Position numbers and translations under genes: made by a program. From assembly GCA_035772405.1 (NCBI GenBank), contig JAYKKM010000501.1, positions 1,416,001 through 1,480,000 on the forward strand: a stretch of 64,000 nucleotides of DNA, read 5' to 3'. This stretch comes from Chrysogorgia sp. JL179-B06 (lineage: Eukaryota; Cnidaria; Anthozoa; Scleralcyonacea; Chrysogorgiidae). The notes below the pieces were generated by a model. The model ran no database searches and had not been told where the DNA came from. It worked only from the letters and a program-made list of their open reading frames with translations. Positions within the stretch are counted from its first letter, which is position 1. The number at the start of each line of letters is the position of its first letter. Positions 54,774-64,000 of the stretch are shown here, piece after piece.

Positions 54774-55834
54774 TAACTTTAATAATAATAACTTTATTTC
54801 TTAAAAATGCGCATTTAAAAATGTTCTCAATTCTCATTACATGAATAGATTAAAACTAGGAATAATGCTGAGTGAATAAAAATGTTTTAAGATTAGATTT
54901 TAAAAAGGCAATCGAGGTCACCATCCTCAACTCATTCGGTAAGCTGTTCCAGAGAGCTGGGCCAGCACAACTAAAAGCTCTATCACCATAAGTTTTGGTC
55001 TTCGATCTAGGCTGATATCATAGGTTCTTAGAGGATGATCTTAAGCATTGTGTATTCTTAAGCGGTTGAAGAAGTTCTATCAGATACTCCAGAACTAGAT
55101 CATTTAAAACCTTAAAAACTAGCAAGCCAAGTTTAAACTTGATACGACTTTGTACCAGTAACCAATGGAGTGATTGTAAAATCGGAGTAATGTGGTCCCG
55201 TCCCTTGGACCTTGTGACAATTCTCGCTGCAGTATTTTGCACTCGCTGCAGCTTCTTAATCTCAACCTGTGGTAAGCCATAAAGTAGGATGTTACAATGG
55301 TCAAGGCGAGATGTAATAAATGCATGTACCAGTTGCTCAGTGGTTGAGTCGTCGAGGTATTTCCGGAGCTTGCCAATGTTCCTTATAGCAATGTAGGCTG
55401 ATTTACAAATCGCATTTATGTGACTCTTCATGGATAAGGTTCCTATCAAAAATAACACCAAGGTCACGTACTTCATTCTTCACACAGTGGGAGTAGATGG
55501 AGGTGGCCTAGTGTAGGTAGAAAACATGTGAACAATCTCAGTTTTACCATCGTTCAAAAACAATTTATTTTAGAGACACCAATATTTAATATCATGGATA
55601 CAACTCTCCAAACGCTGAACAGCAATAGACGTGTCCGATTCCTTCAGCATGATATATAGTTGAGTATCATCAGCATAAATCATGGCATCCAGTCCATGGG
55701 CAGCAATGATATCTTCAAGTGGCGCGACATAAAGTGAGAATAGCAAAGGTCCCAGCACAGAGCCTTGTGGAACACCTTGTAACAGCGGGGTTGAGGCCGA
55801 CCTTTTATCATTCACTTTCACTTTCATCATTATC
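54774..55834 (-). pseudogene. L2/CR1-like non-LTR copy, 5'-truncated, 13-bp target duplication
   Basis: ATTCTGAGAATAA at 54761-54773 and 55835-55847 flanks the copy. Minus strand: GVPQGSVLGPLLFSLYVAPL and MIYADDTQLYIML (RT palm, catalytic ADD), a frame break near 55570-55500, then the thumb (AICKSAYIAIRNIGKLRKYL, RVQNTAARIVTRSKGRDHIT) and the C-terminus (GDRAFSCAGPALWNSLPNEL) to about 54858. It ends in a TTA/AATAA-rich tail (about 54774-54800). The layout and the tail are those of L2-like elements. It starts exactly at the duplication with an RT piece, so 5' truncation happened on insertion. Confidence 0.88.
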
Positions 55835-55847
55835 ATTCTGAGAATAA

Positions 55848-56607
55848 GGATAACAAAGTATACAATTAATGTACTGTAATACTGTATGTATTCATCCTGT
55901 CATATAGCACACAAATATCAATAAAACAGTTTTCATTTTTCTTATTTACAGACTACCATTGTTTTGTATTACAGTATCAAGATAATATTTGTTTTCCTTA
56001 ATTGTATAGCTTGGCTCAGACAAAATTTCTCACAGTTTAGGAATTATTTTCCCACTAACATGTAAGAATATTTTAAGATAGTTAATCAATAGTACCCTAC
56101 TGTATGCAGCTCATGATCACATTTGAGAGCATGTCATTCTCATATTGGAAATTTAAGCTCTTGCTACTGTTACAGCACTTGAATTTATATATAAAAATCC
56201 TGGAAATTCAATCCATATTTTTTCATCTGGACATTACACAGTATAGCTTTGGGGAACATTATCTGCTCATGCAAAACCAACTTGTAAAAAACTATTAGTA
56301 AAAAATCTGCTGGTTCAACAATCAATTAGGAAAACATTGAAATGAAATACTACAATCACCCATGACTACACAGGTCAAATATTTATTTTCAATTTTGCAG
56401 CACTGACTAGCCAGCATGCAATCCTAAGCATGAAAGGGTCAATTCCCCCTTCTTGATGCAGGATTACACAGGTCCGAGTACCCATCTAAAAAACTAATTC
56501 CGATGTGGTCAAGAAAATTGCAATGGATGCTAAACTCTAATAGGATCAGTTTGGGCTAGCTAATATCACAATTAGTTCAATAGAAAAATGTTTGTACAGT
56601 AATTATT
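55848..56607. other. No recognised gene
   Basis: AT-rich sequence with short chance frames only. Confidence 0.45.
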
Positions 56608-58057
56608 CTATTTATTTCCTGCAGTATAATGATCCTTGCTGAGTTTTGGTAGAACAGCGTTCTTGTTTTGTTTATAACACCTCTCTGTATAGGCATTGCG
56701 CCTTTTGATAGACCGATGTAAATAAAATAAATGGTGAAGTCGTTGCATTGCACAGACTATATTCTTCATTCGACTTGCCCACACAAATGTCTGCTCGGCA
56801 GCCATTGAGTTGAACTCTTTTGGTACTTTTCCATCAGGGTTATAGTCCTTCTTGCACCTTGGATCTTTGTGATTTCTCAAGTGCAATCGGTCAATCACTT
56901 TACCAAAATCCTTCCATGCAGTATTTAGTGGTGCTGGGAGTGGCAAATCTTGCTTACAAATTTTCATATTGTCAACATGGCACATATTGTCATAAAACAA
57001 GGTTGACTTAATTGCCATGGTAACCTTCTCATTCGAACCATTGGCCAGCATGGGCTTGAATTTCAACAGGAGCCATGACATGAAAATAACAAAAGCGTGA
57101 GTCAGAGATTCAGACCTGAAAATAATTAAATGAAAAAAATTAATTTTAATTGACTAAAATGTAAAATAGTTAAGTCATACTTAGTGACTTATAATATGTC
57201 ATCCTAACTTTTTGCCTATTTTGGTCAGAGTGTGAATAATCCATTCAGAAATTATTCATATGTTAATGACTGACCTGTATAGAGGCTGGAAGTACTCAAT
57301 AATCCATCCACATAGATCCTCTAGACCAACTTTGCAACGTTTTCTTTCCTCCAGTGTCTTTATTACAAAATATTTATCCAACTTGGTCACTATTGTCACC
57401 ATCAATGACATCATGATGTTTTTCAAAATAACAAATAACAGCTTTAATTACAATTATTAATCACAGTACGAAACTGTTAGTCCCCAAAATATATATAACC
57501 CAAAATATATATAACTGGCTTTTTTTATTAGGCACGTGTAAATTCCAGAGGCATAGGGTGTTTGACACCAAGAGTGGTGGGTCATTATGCTTGATTGCTA
57601 CAGTGTAAGAAAAATCTGGTGAAGTTGGGGGTACTTGACAAATTGCCTTCCTTCGGGAGTTATGTATATATTATTTTTAAACTGCACATTGCTACAGTAC
57701 CACATACATGTAATATTTACTGTTTAAGAAAATAGAAAATGGCTGCCTGTGTTTATATAGCCTGAAGCGAACATGAGAGTGAATGGGATAACACAGGGCA
57801 TCCAATCTCTTTTATGAAATAAGACTAAGAAATGTGCCATGACATCACAACCGTGTTTGCATAGCATGATATAAACCCGGTTGACCGGCATGCAACCTAT
57901 TTTATAAATATTTAATCATTAGTACACACTAATTTTTTTTTTACCATACATGTATTACCTTGAAAGGTTGTTACATTTGCAGGACTAGATTTAGTAGATT
58001 CTGACAACTTGTCAAGCTGTTGCTCCACTTTGTCATGGCTTCTTAATACCATTCCTT
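56608..58057 (-). CDS. KDZ-like transposase C-terminal exons
   Basis: Minus-strand exons: about 58057-57960 (RSHDKVEQQLDKLSESTKSS, donor CAAG-GTAATA), about 57418-57273 (TKLDKYFVIKTLEERKRC..FQPLYR, donor GTCAGT), and 57115-56608 (after TTTTCAG). The last exon has FYDNMCHVDNMK, IDRLHLRNHKDPRCKKDYNP, NSMAAEQTFVWASRMKNI and LHRSIKRRNAY, ending at a stop at 56608. The run 'DN-CH..D..H-RNH..C...YNP..N---AEQ----R' is what I know as the RNase-H-fold part of KDZ-type (Kyakuja/Dileera/Zisupton) transposases. Upstream exons with the first catalytic acid were not identified. Confidence 0.55.
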
Positions 58058-59922
58058 AATCATCAATAAAAATGTTGTCAGTAATATATTGCTAGTTAAT
58101 ACAGTAGAGTTCTGTAGTGTTTCCTATGATTTTTTACAATCACACGTTGACCACAATCACACGTTGTCCACAATCACATATAATAATATTGACTTTAATA
58201 TAAAACTTTTTATTACTATATGAACTGCTGGTAACTTCTGCATTCACTATAATAATTAGGTTTTGAGATTGTCATATGATAATGATCATTGTAGTGATCT
58301 TGATTGGTAATGAAATTGGTATTTCATGGTTATGGTAATGATAATTGTGGTTTTCACAATGCATTACGAACAAACTATATTATCAATTGAGCATGCTGCC
58401 AGCTTGGCATTCTGGTCATGGAAGTGATAGAGAGCGAGTCTGCTGTAATAAAGAAAGATCAGTTGATTGTATTGTATTGTATTGTATCGAAGATGTGGAA
58501 AGAAATTATGTTTTTAGCACGGCAACTTCATTTTGCTTATATGCTCGCGTTGCTCACATGAGTTTCATCGAGAAATTGGAAGAAAGGAGAACGGTATTAC
58601 TGTATGATATAGATGACGAGGAGGTTCAGCGACTTCAACAGATGCCATATCCACTTTGTGTAAATGTTCAATCTTGCTGTGATTTCAGTGTTTTTTAAAT
58701 ATACAGTGTATGTAAAATATACTTGACTGTTAGTGTGTTCTTGACTGAGCTTGTGTTAAAATAGTATTATATAAAAGACTGTGTGAACGATTCATTGTTT
58801 CTGGACGCGCTTTATTTAAATTAAATTATGTATAAAAATAGATTATCACCGAGCACATATATTGAGATGTATTCACCGATTTTCTGCGTTTGTTTGTTTG
58901 TTTCATTTGTATAGCGTAGTGAGCGCACTCCATTTTAAATATGAATATTATAACATTTCAGCAACGAGATATACATTTGTCCTTGTAAACACATTAAACT
59001 CTGTTTACTTACTGCGAATATTTATCATCTTTAAATATTTCAGTTTTTACACGACGGCGAAAAACGTGATAGTTCTTATAGCCAAGTTCACCAAATTTCC
59101 GTCGGTTATAATTGAACCAATCCAGCCTACTGATTCGTATGTAGATGACATCTTTGATCGTCTCTTGGGGCATGTTGATGTAGAAATTCACAGAAAGGCC
59201 AATAGAAATTGTAATTTGGGCAGAATGCCCATGGTATTCAACCTGAGCCTTGGGTGAGAATAATACAGAAGTAGGCGAATAAAGTGAAGACAGTACTTGG
59301 AAGGGTGATCCCCTGACGTCCTTCGTACCAGGAGATCACGTTTGGTGGTCAGTTCAAGGGATGGATCTTAACCTGGATCCAAGTACCGTTATTCGCCCCA
59401 GGCCCCATCACTGGGCTACGGCTTGCCAACATCCAAAATGTTAAGTAAAAGGTGAACGCAGATGTTAAGTGAGGTTATGCAATAACCAAGGTTAACAGCT
59501 AGGTAACAGCGCGTGGTGCAAGACCGAGGGCATAGTCAAGGGAGAATGGACCGGTTGAGTAACATCATTGTTGTGCCGACAAGGTAGGAATCGGACACGA
59601 GATTGTTGGAGTCCGAGGAAAATAGCGCTCCCACCTTCCCTCCCTTTACTCAAGAATATAATTAATTACTTTCCACCAATTTATTGGTGTGACCGGTGCA
59701 AGCTATACCAAGAGGGGGTAGGGGCTGGTGGTCAGTTCAAGATCGGGTTGCTTCTTATATGCTATCTCATCCAAGGCGTGGCCCAGGGAGAGGTAGCATG
59801 ATTACAGGTACAGTACACCCATATAATTTTGTACTATTTAAAATTGTGCAAATGGCAAAGGTTTGTTAAGAGTTAATTTGAATGGAAAATTAATTTATTC
59901 TTTCATATGTTTCTTTATTTAG
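58058..59922. other. Mostly non-coding; short open frames and small direct repeats
   Basis: An ATTGT pentamer run lies at about 58467-58487. A 46-codon frame from the ATG at 58559 (MSFIEKLEERRTVLLYDIDD) could be a first exon but lacks a donor. TGGTGGTCAGTTCAAG occurs at about 59345 and again at about 59728. Nothing can be assigned. Confidence 0.35.
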
Positions 59923-60840
59923 GGAGAAGTACACATAACCAAAGGATAGAGAGACTTTGGCGAGATTTGTTTAGCGGATGCCTGAGCCTTTTCTATGACC
60001 TCGTTTATCATATGGAAAACCAAAGCGTGCTACACCCAGACAGTGAACACCACTTGGTGTTTACATTATGTTTTTTGCCTATAATTAACAGGCATATAAG
60101 GAATTGGAAGAATGCATGGGTAAACCATCCACTGCGCACTGAGAAGAACAAAACTCCAATTCAATTATGGGTAACTGGATTACAATCAGCTGGAATCTTT
60201 CAAGGTTATGATGATGAAATCGTACAGGTACATGCAATAAACGTATAGTGTGCTGCGTAGGCAATGTTAAGATACAAATCTAAATATAAAAAGGTTGTTG
60301 AACTGCCTATATACGGATAGTGATGTCTAACGTTTCGAGCGTGGGCCCTTCATCAGATGAAAACCAACTACATGAACATGTACTGATAGAGCAGGTTACC
60401 ATACTGTCATTGGATGATTTGTTTGGTGCAGGATCACCAAAACTTTGTGTCATAAATGCAAAGGACTATGGGATCAACTGGGGTACTAATTTGTTTTTGA
60501 TACTGTGCATGTGCATAGAAATATACATGTGCATAGAAACATACATGTGCATAGAAACATACTGTGCAATGCAAGGAACTTGTAACCAGCTACTGTACTC
60601 TTGACTTCCATTGTTATTTTAATGTAGTACCGTAATGTAATTTTCTTCCTCAAGGGCGATGTTAACATCTATGGTGTTGACTGGCATGGTCCAATTCCTG
60701 AATCATGTACAGATGTAGTTCAGGTTGCAGAAGTACCATGTCCATTTAATGCAGACAGACTAACTACTCTTCCACAAACTATGAATATGACTTATCTAGA
60801 AGGCATTGATGCATTTAACAACCTGGTTACATTAGTATGA
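59923..60840 (+). pseudogene. Integrase 4: C-terminal exons only
   Basis: Exon 59923-60227 (acceptor TTTATTTAG, donor CAG-GTACAT) starts just before the catalytic Glu: RSTHNQRIERLWRDLFSGCL, then MENQSVLHPDSEHHLVF and WVNHPLRTEKNKTPIQLW. The last exon, 60656-60840 (after CTCAAG), reads IYGVDWHGPIPES and ends NNLVTLV with a TGA. Both blocks match the region after the core in integrases 1-3. The exons for the HTH and the two catalytic Asp residues are absent from the 5' side, so the copy is truncated on its outer side. It converges on HECT 4. Confidence 0.75.
60318..60365 (-). ncRNA. Hammerhead ribozyme-like core
   Basis: On the minus strand CTGATGA (60356-60350) is followed by A, a 4-bp stem GGGC/GCTC with a CCAC loop (60348-60337), and GAAAC (60336-60332). 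That is the conserved hammerhead core in the order expected for Penelope-like elements, which are known to carry it. The short stem III and the closing stem I are weak by eye. It lies in the intron of integrase 4. Confidence 0.45.
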
Positions 60841-61240
60841 AACAGAGGGCATTGCAATATGATATTACACTAGATCAATCACACATGTATACTTAGTTTC
60901 ACATTATATTAGTAAATTGTTTTTTGATATGGTTATGGAAATAATGTAAAACAACATGAGCAATAAACATGAATAGCTCAATCTTTAATTTTTTACAACT
61001 TATAATAAATATATATACACTGTTCAATAGTGATATATAACACTGTTGTACTTGTAAACACTGAAGCCATTTTTCCCCACAATATTTTAGTCCTTGTAGT
61101 GGATAAGCCTTTTCTGGCAACATGAACAGAACAAAACAGATAAAACATAACAAAGGCAAGCTCTGTTGCAATTGTTATTGGTAACACCAAAATAATAAAC
61201 AAATAAAACAACTGAGAAATTGCACTACAGTACGTACGTA

Positions 61241-61472
61241 CATCATACGAAGCTAAATCCTCGTGACCCAAACTTCATAGCTATGTCCATATTCTGTTTG
61301 AATGATTGGTAGTCTGAATGTTTTGTAGGCAGTCTGATTGATCCGAAACAGGTCTCTGATAATGGAAGATCATTAACCCCATCATCAAACTTGACCAATA
61401 GTTTTCCATTCTTGCCTCTGACTCTGTTCCCGCCAGTCCAAAAGCTCAAAAGATCTAACATTTGAGCACCGT
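61241..61472 (-). pseudogene. HECT 4: C-lobe exon of a HECT ligase
   Basis: After a TTTTCATAG acceptor (minus strand, exon start 61472) the frame reads DGAQMLDLLSFWTGGNRV, then KLLVKFDDGVNDLPLSETCF and GSIRLPTKHSDYQSFKQNMD, ending FGSRGFSFV and a TGA near 61241. 'LL-FWTG', 'LP-S-TCF--I-LP' and the C-terminal aromatic end are HECT C-lobe marks; the Cys in SETCF is the likely catalytic residue. Only this last exon is present; upstream (to the right) lie a foldback and an L1-like element. It converges on integrase 4, 400 bp away. Confidence 0.75.
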
Positions 61473-61654
61473 CTATGAAAATACATGAAATCCAATTTAA
61501 AATGTTTGATTGCTATATACTGTACATGTTTCCATTATAACCTAATATAAACCATTAAAATGTTTTAACTAAAACAATATAACAATATAATTAGACGACA
61601 ACCCAATGCACCTTCTATTGTCAGGCTGTCATCAGCAACTGTGGACAGCTGTTT

Positions 61655-61937
61655 CGCTCTCTTGGAAGCACATCAAAAAGGTATATACTCATCACAGTCA
61701 AAGACTTGATGTGGGATATACCACACTGCATAAATTATAAACCATCAAGAATGTTATAGTCTATAACAACTCAGTGTGCATTGCGCACTTTTACTGGCTG
61801 AAATAACAAAACATAATTGCAGTGTCTGGTATATCCCACATCAAGTCTTTGACTGTGATGAGTATATACCTTTTTGATGTGCTGGTTTATATCATCAGCT
61901 ACACTGTGCTGACTCCAAGAGAGCGAAACAGCTACTT
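61655..61937. repeat. Inverted duplication upstream of the L1/Tx1-like ORF1
   Basis: The left arm (about 61655-61730) and right arm (about 61820-61937) share CTGTTTCGCTCTCTTGGA, AGGTATATACTCATCACAGT and GACTTGATGTGGGATATACC in inverted orientation. The right arm has about 30 extra bases (GTCAGCACAGTGTAGCTGAT and on) absent from the left. The right arm probably belongs to the 5' region of the retroelement. Confidence 0.75.
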
Positions 61938-62052
61938 AACGAAGAGTTCTACAAAGGTGCTTGTGGTGGATTCCATGCTCCATTGTCGCTGACCTGGTAA
62001 CACTGCAACACCTCTTCGAGTTTTCAACAACGTGTCAGGCAGAGGACAAGCG

Positions 62053-63181
62053 ATGGCGACCATGTCATATGCCGCAGTCGCACAGTCCGGCAGTGCAGAG
62101 CCAAGATGGTCCTGGTGGGCGCACGAGAAGACCAAACACCGTGGTTCTCCATACTCAGCGAGTTCCGGGAGTGACCATCTATGTCGTGGCAGATCGAGTG
62201 ATATCCTATGTTGGTGATACTTCAGTCCAGGCTGTACAACAAGTACCTGGTCCTAGATTTCGGGTCACATTCCGATCCGGGGATGCTAAGCAGGCATTCC
62301 TACGTGTGTCGCCGTTTACTGTATTGGAGGAAGAAGTGGTGGTTCAATCCATAGTTAATCCGCTTACAGAAGTCAAAGTTTACGCCGTTCCCGTCGAAAT
62401 TCCCAGTGCTGCAGTGGCTGAGTTGTTGGGTCCATATGGCAAGGTCAAGTTGGTCAAACGTGATATGATGACAAAGTTTCCAAACATGCAGAATGGTGTA
62501 CGGGTGGTTACTATGGAAGACCTATGCAACGATATCCCTCGACGTCTTCGTATTGATGGCTTCCCCATTGAGGTGAAATATCGAGGGCAAACACCCCAGT
62601 GCTTCCGCTGTGGGCAGATGGGTCACTGCGTTGTGACGTGCGTCGAAGATGTCCGCTGTTTTAAGTGTGGTGAAACAGGGCATATGCAACGGGAATGTTT
62701 CAAATGCTTTCACTGTGCCAAGTTTGGTCACGTTAAGCGCAATTGCCCAGAACTGCGCCAACCTAACATGACGATAGAGACGGTGCCTGACAACGCTATG
62801 GATAATTCCCCGGAGACCAATAATAGGTCGGCGGAAGTTAATATTCCTAAAGTGGTGGATGCCAACGGCGGTACCTTGCCGGAGATTAATACTCATGCAG
62901 GAGATAAGGCTAATAGCCCTACACGGGATCAGAATGACATTAATACGGCAGGGAATAAACCTGGCAACCCAGCACCAGGTACGTCTGATAATACTCCTTC
63001 CTCGACAGAGGTCGTAGTAGAGGAATCGGACAAGGGGAATATAGATCTATCATCGGATCCGCAAAAGCGGTCACATGATTCCGACAATGAAGAACAAGGG
63101 GAGATGGAGCTGGAGAACCCCGGCGTCACCGACGATGGGTTTACCGTTGTTGTACGGAGAGACAAAAAGAAAAAACAATGA
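62053..63181 (+). CDS. L1/Tx1-like ORF1: RNA-binding protein with three CCHC knuckles
   Basis: The main frame runs to a TGA at 63179-63181. It has an RRM-like region (GVTIYVVADRVISYV, FRVTFRSGDAKQAFLRVSPF), three zinc knuckles in tandem (CFRCGQMGHCVVTC, CFKCGETGHMQREC, CFHCAKFGHVKRNC; about 62600-62750) and a long acidic, Ser/Asn-rich tail ending KKKKQ. The first in-frame ATG is at 62069, but a neighbouring frame starting at 62053 (MATMSYAAVAQSG) looks like the true ORF1 start of such elements, which would need a one-base slip near 62110. The protein would coat element RNA. Its stop overlaps the ORF2 start. Confidence 0.8.
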
Positions 63182-64000
63182 CTACCAACCCTCTGTCAAT
63201 TGTATCGTTGAATGTTGATGGCATACGAACTATACGAAAGCGACGATTGGTTTTTGACTATCTGCAGAAACAGAAATGTGATATTATTTTGTTACAAGAT
63301 ACCCGGATTACAAGCAAGAAAGAATGTATCCAATGGAATATTGAGTGTGGTTGCCGTGGGTTTTGGAGTTTAGGTACTATCCATGTTGGTGGGGTTGGCA
63401 TCCTTTTGCGAGATCCATCCCGATTCCACCATGTCCATTTCATCCCGGATTATGAAGGACGTATCGTGAGGTGCGATCTGTCATTCGAAAACCAGCAATT
63501 TCGTATTGTAAATATCTATGCTCCAGCAGTTGGTAGTGAACGGCACGATTTTTTCCCTAAACTTGATGGTCATTTACTTACCAGTCGTATGGTTATACTT
63601 GGAGGAGATTTTAACTGTATGTTGGACTTACCGTTGGATAAGACAGGTGGTTGCCCGACGAACGGCGGAATAGGTAGTATAGAATTGAAGCGCCTCCTTG
63701 AGAAGTTTCGATTGGTGGATGTATGGAGACAACAGCACCCCTCCCTTAAGACCAGTACCTGGCAAAATGCGAATAACTCAATCCGATGTCGTTTGGACAA
63801 ATTTTACGTGTCATCTTGTTTAGCTAAAGATGGAGTAGCGGCCAGCGGTATTGAATCATGCCATCTTTCCGATCATGATCTTATTTCTCTTCATCTTTTC
63901 AACACTAAGAACACTCCAACATGGGGGCGTGGAGTTTGGAAGCTGAACACCAGTTTGTTAAAAGATGCCAAATTTCGTGATAAAATTACGTCGTTCTGGA
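63178..64000 (+). CDS. L1/Tx1-like ORF2: apurinic-type endonuclease, cut by the window end
   Basis: ATG at 63178-63180 overlaps the ORF1 stop as ATGA. The frame opens with SIVSLNVDGIRTIRK and shows APE-type endonuclease blocks in order: IILLQDTRI, GVGILLRD, IVNIYAPAVGS, ILGGDFNCML, RLDKFYVSS and CHLSDHDLISLHL (catalytic SDH). In L1-like nucleases the second block is usually QET; here it is QDT, an Asp in place of the catalytic Glu. After it comes WGRGVWKLNTSLLKD, the link towards the RT seen in Tx1-like elements. Still open at 64000; the RT lies outside the window. The endonuclease nicks target DNA to prime reverse transcription. Confidence 0.85.
   Translation, partial: MTTNPLSIVSLNVDGIRTIRKRRLVFDYLQKQKCDIILLQDTRITSKKECIQWNIECGCRGFWSLGTIHVGGVGILLRDPSRFHHVHFIPDYEGRIVRCDLSFENQQFRIVNIYAPAVGSERHDFFPKLDGHLLTSRMVILGGDFNCMLDLPLDKTGGCPTNGGIGSIELKRLLEKFRLVDVWRQQHPSLKTSTWQNANNSIRCRLDKFYVSSCLAKDGVAASGIESCHLSDHDLISLHLFNTKNTPTWGRGVWKLNTSLLKDAKFRDKITSFW

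Noticed and set aside
59340..59745. Possible tRNA-derived SINE (GGTGGTCAGTTCAAG twice)
   Set aside because: The motif only loosely resembles a B box and no A box, tail or target duplication was found.
62380..63165. Minus-strand frames of 62-124 codons
   Set aside because: Shadows of the retroelement ORF1 zinc-knuckle and acidic regions.
1..64000. tRNA, rRNA, riboswitch or bacterial operon features
   Set aside because: No cloverleaf or rRNA segment was recognised by eye; the sequence is a eukaryotic repeat-rich locus.

Overview
This is a eukaryotic (metazoan) window that is almost entirely mobile DNA. Coding pieces are split by introns with GT..AG borders, the background is AT-rich, and every recognisable protein is of transposon type: DDE integrases, HECT ubiquitin ligases, reverse transcriptases of several clades, a protein-primed type DNA polymerase B, a KDZ-like transposase end and a mariner remnant. 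No tRNA, rRNA, CRISPR or conserved single-copy host gene was found. The mix (Penelope-like, Ty3/gypsy, BEL/Pao, CR1/L2-like, L1/Tx1-like, Polinton-type polymerase, KDZ-like) suggests a marine invertebrate such as a cnidarian or sponge; the species cannot be fixed from the sequence.

Layout. 0-8 kb: shredded elements (BEL/Pao and gypsy integrase pieces, DNA polymerase B piece, a 1-kb TTAA-flanked element, several foldbacks, a truncated non-LTR copy with a 17-bp duplication, a non-LTR RT with a zinc finger) and a palindromic AT satellite. 8-25.4 kb: one composite element. Two inverted repeats of about 300 bp each carry a start codon and first exon; from the left one an integrase gene runs rightwards, from the right one a HECT-ligase gene runs leftwards, and the two meet tail to tail near 11 kb. 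A gypsy retrotransposon with identical 170-bp LTRs sits inside a HECT exon. 25.8-31.3 kb: a second HECT (+) and integrase (-) pair, again tail to tail. 31.4-41 kb: fragments of other genes, a CR1-like RT, and three tandem-repeat blocks. 41.4-53.2 kb: a multi-exon gene for a P-loop NTPase with a coiled-coil C-terminus. Its 4.9-kb intron holds a Penelope-like element which itself holds a third integrase(+)/HECT(-) pair, and one of its exons is split by a mariner-type element. 53.2-59 kb: nested MITEs, an L2-like copy with a 13-bp duplication, a KDZ-like gene end. 59.9-61.5 kb: a fourth integrase(+)/HECT(-) pair. 61.65-64 kb: a foldback, then the 5' part of an L1/Tx1-like element whose two ORFs overlap by ATGA and run off the window.

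The most notable system is the recurring convergent integrase + HECT pair. All four HECT copies keep a cysteine in a T-C context before a conserved (L)LP motif, and the three integrases with a full core keep a D, D(34)E triad. In the one copy where both ends can be seen, both genes begin with nearly the same exon because that exon lies inside the terminal inverted repeat. Copies are divergent from each other, so this is a diverse family and not one recent burst. Several frame breaks fall in or near homopolymer runs, even in the gypsy element with identical LTRs, so some 'pseudogene' calls may reflect indel errors in the assembly.
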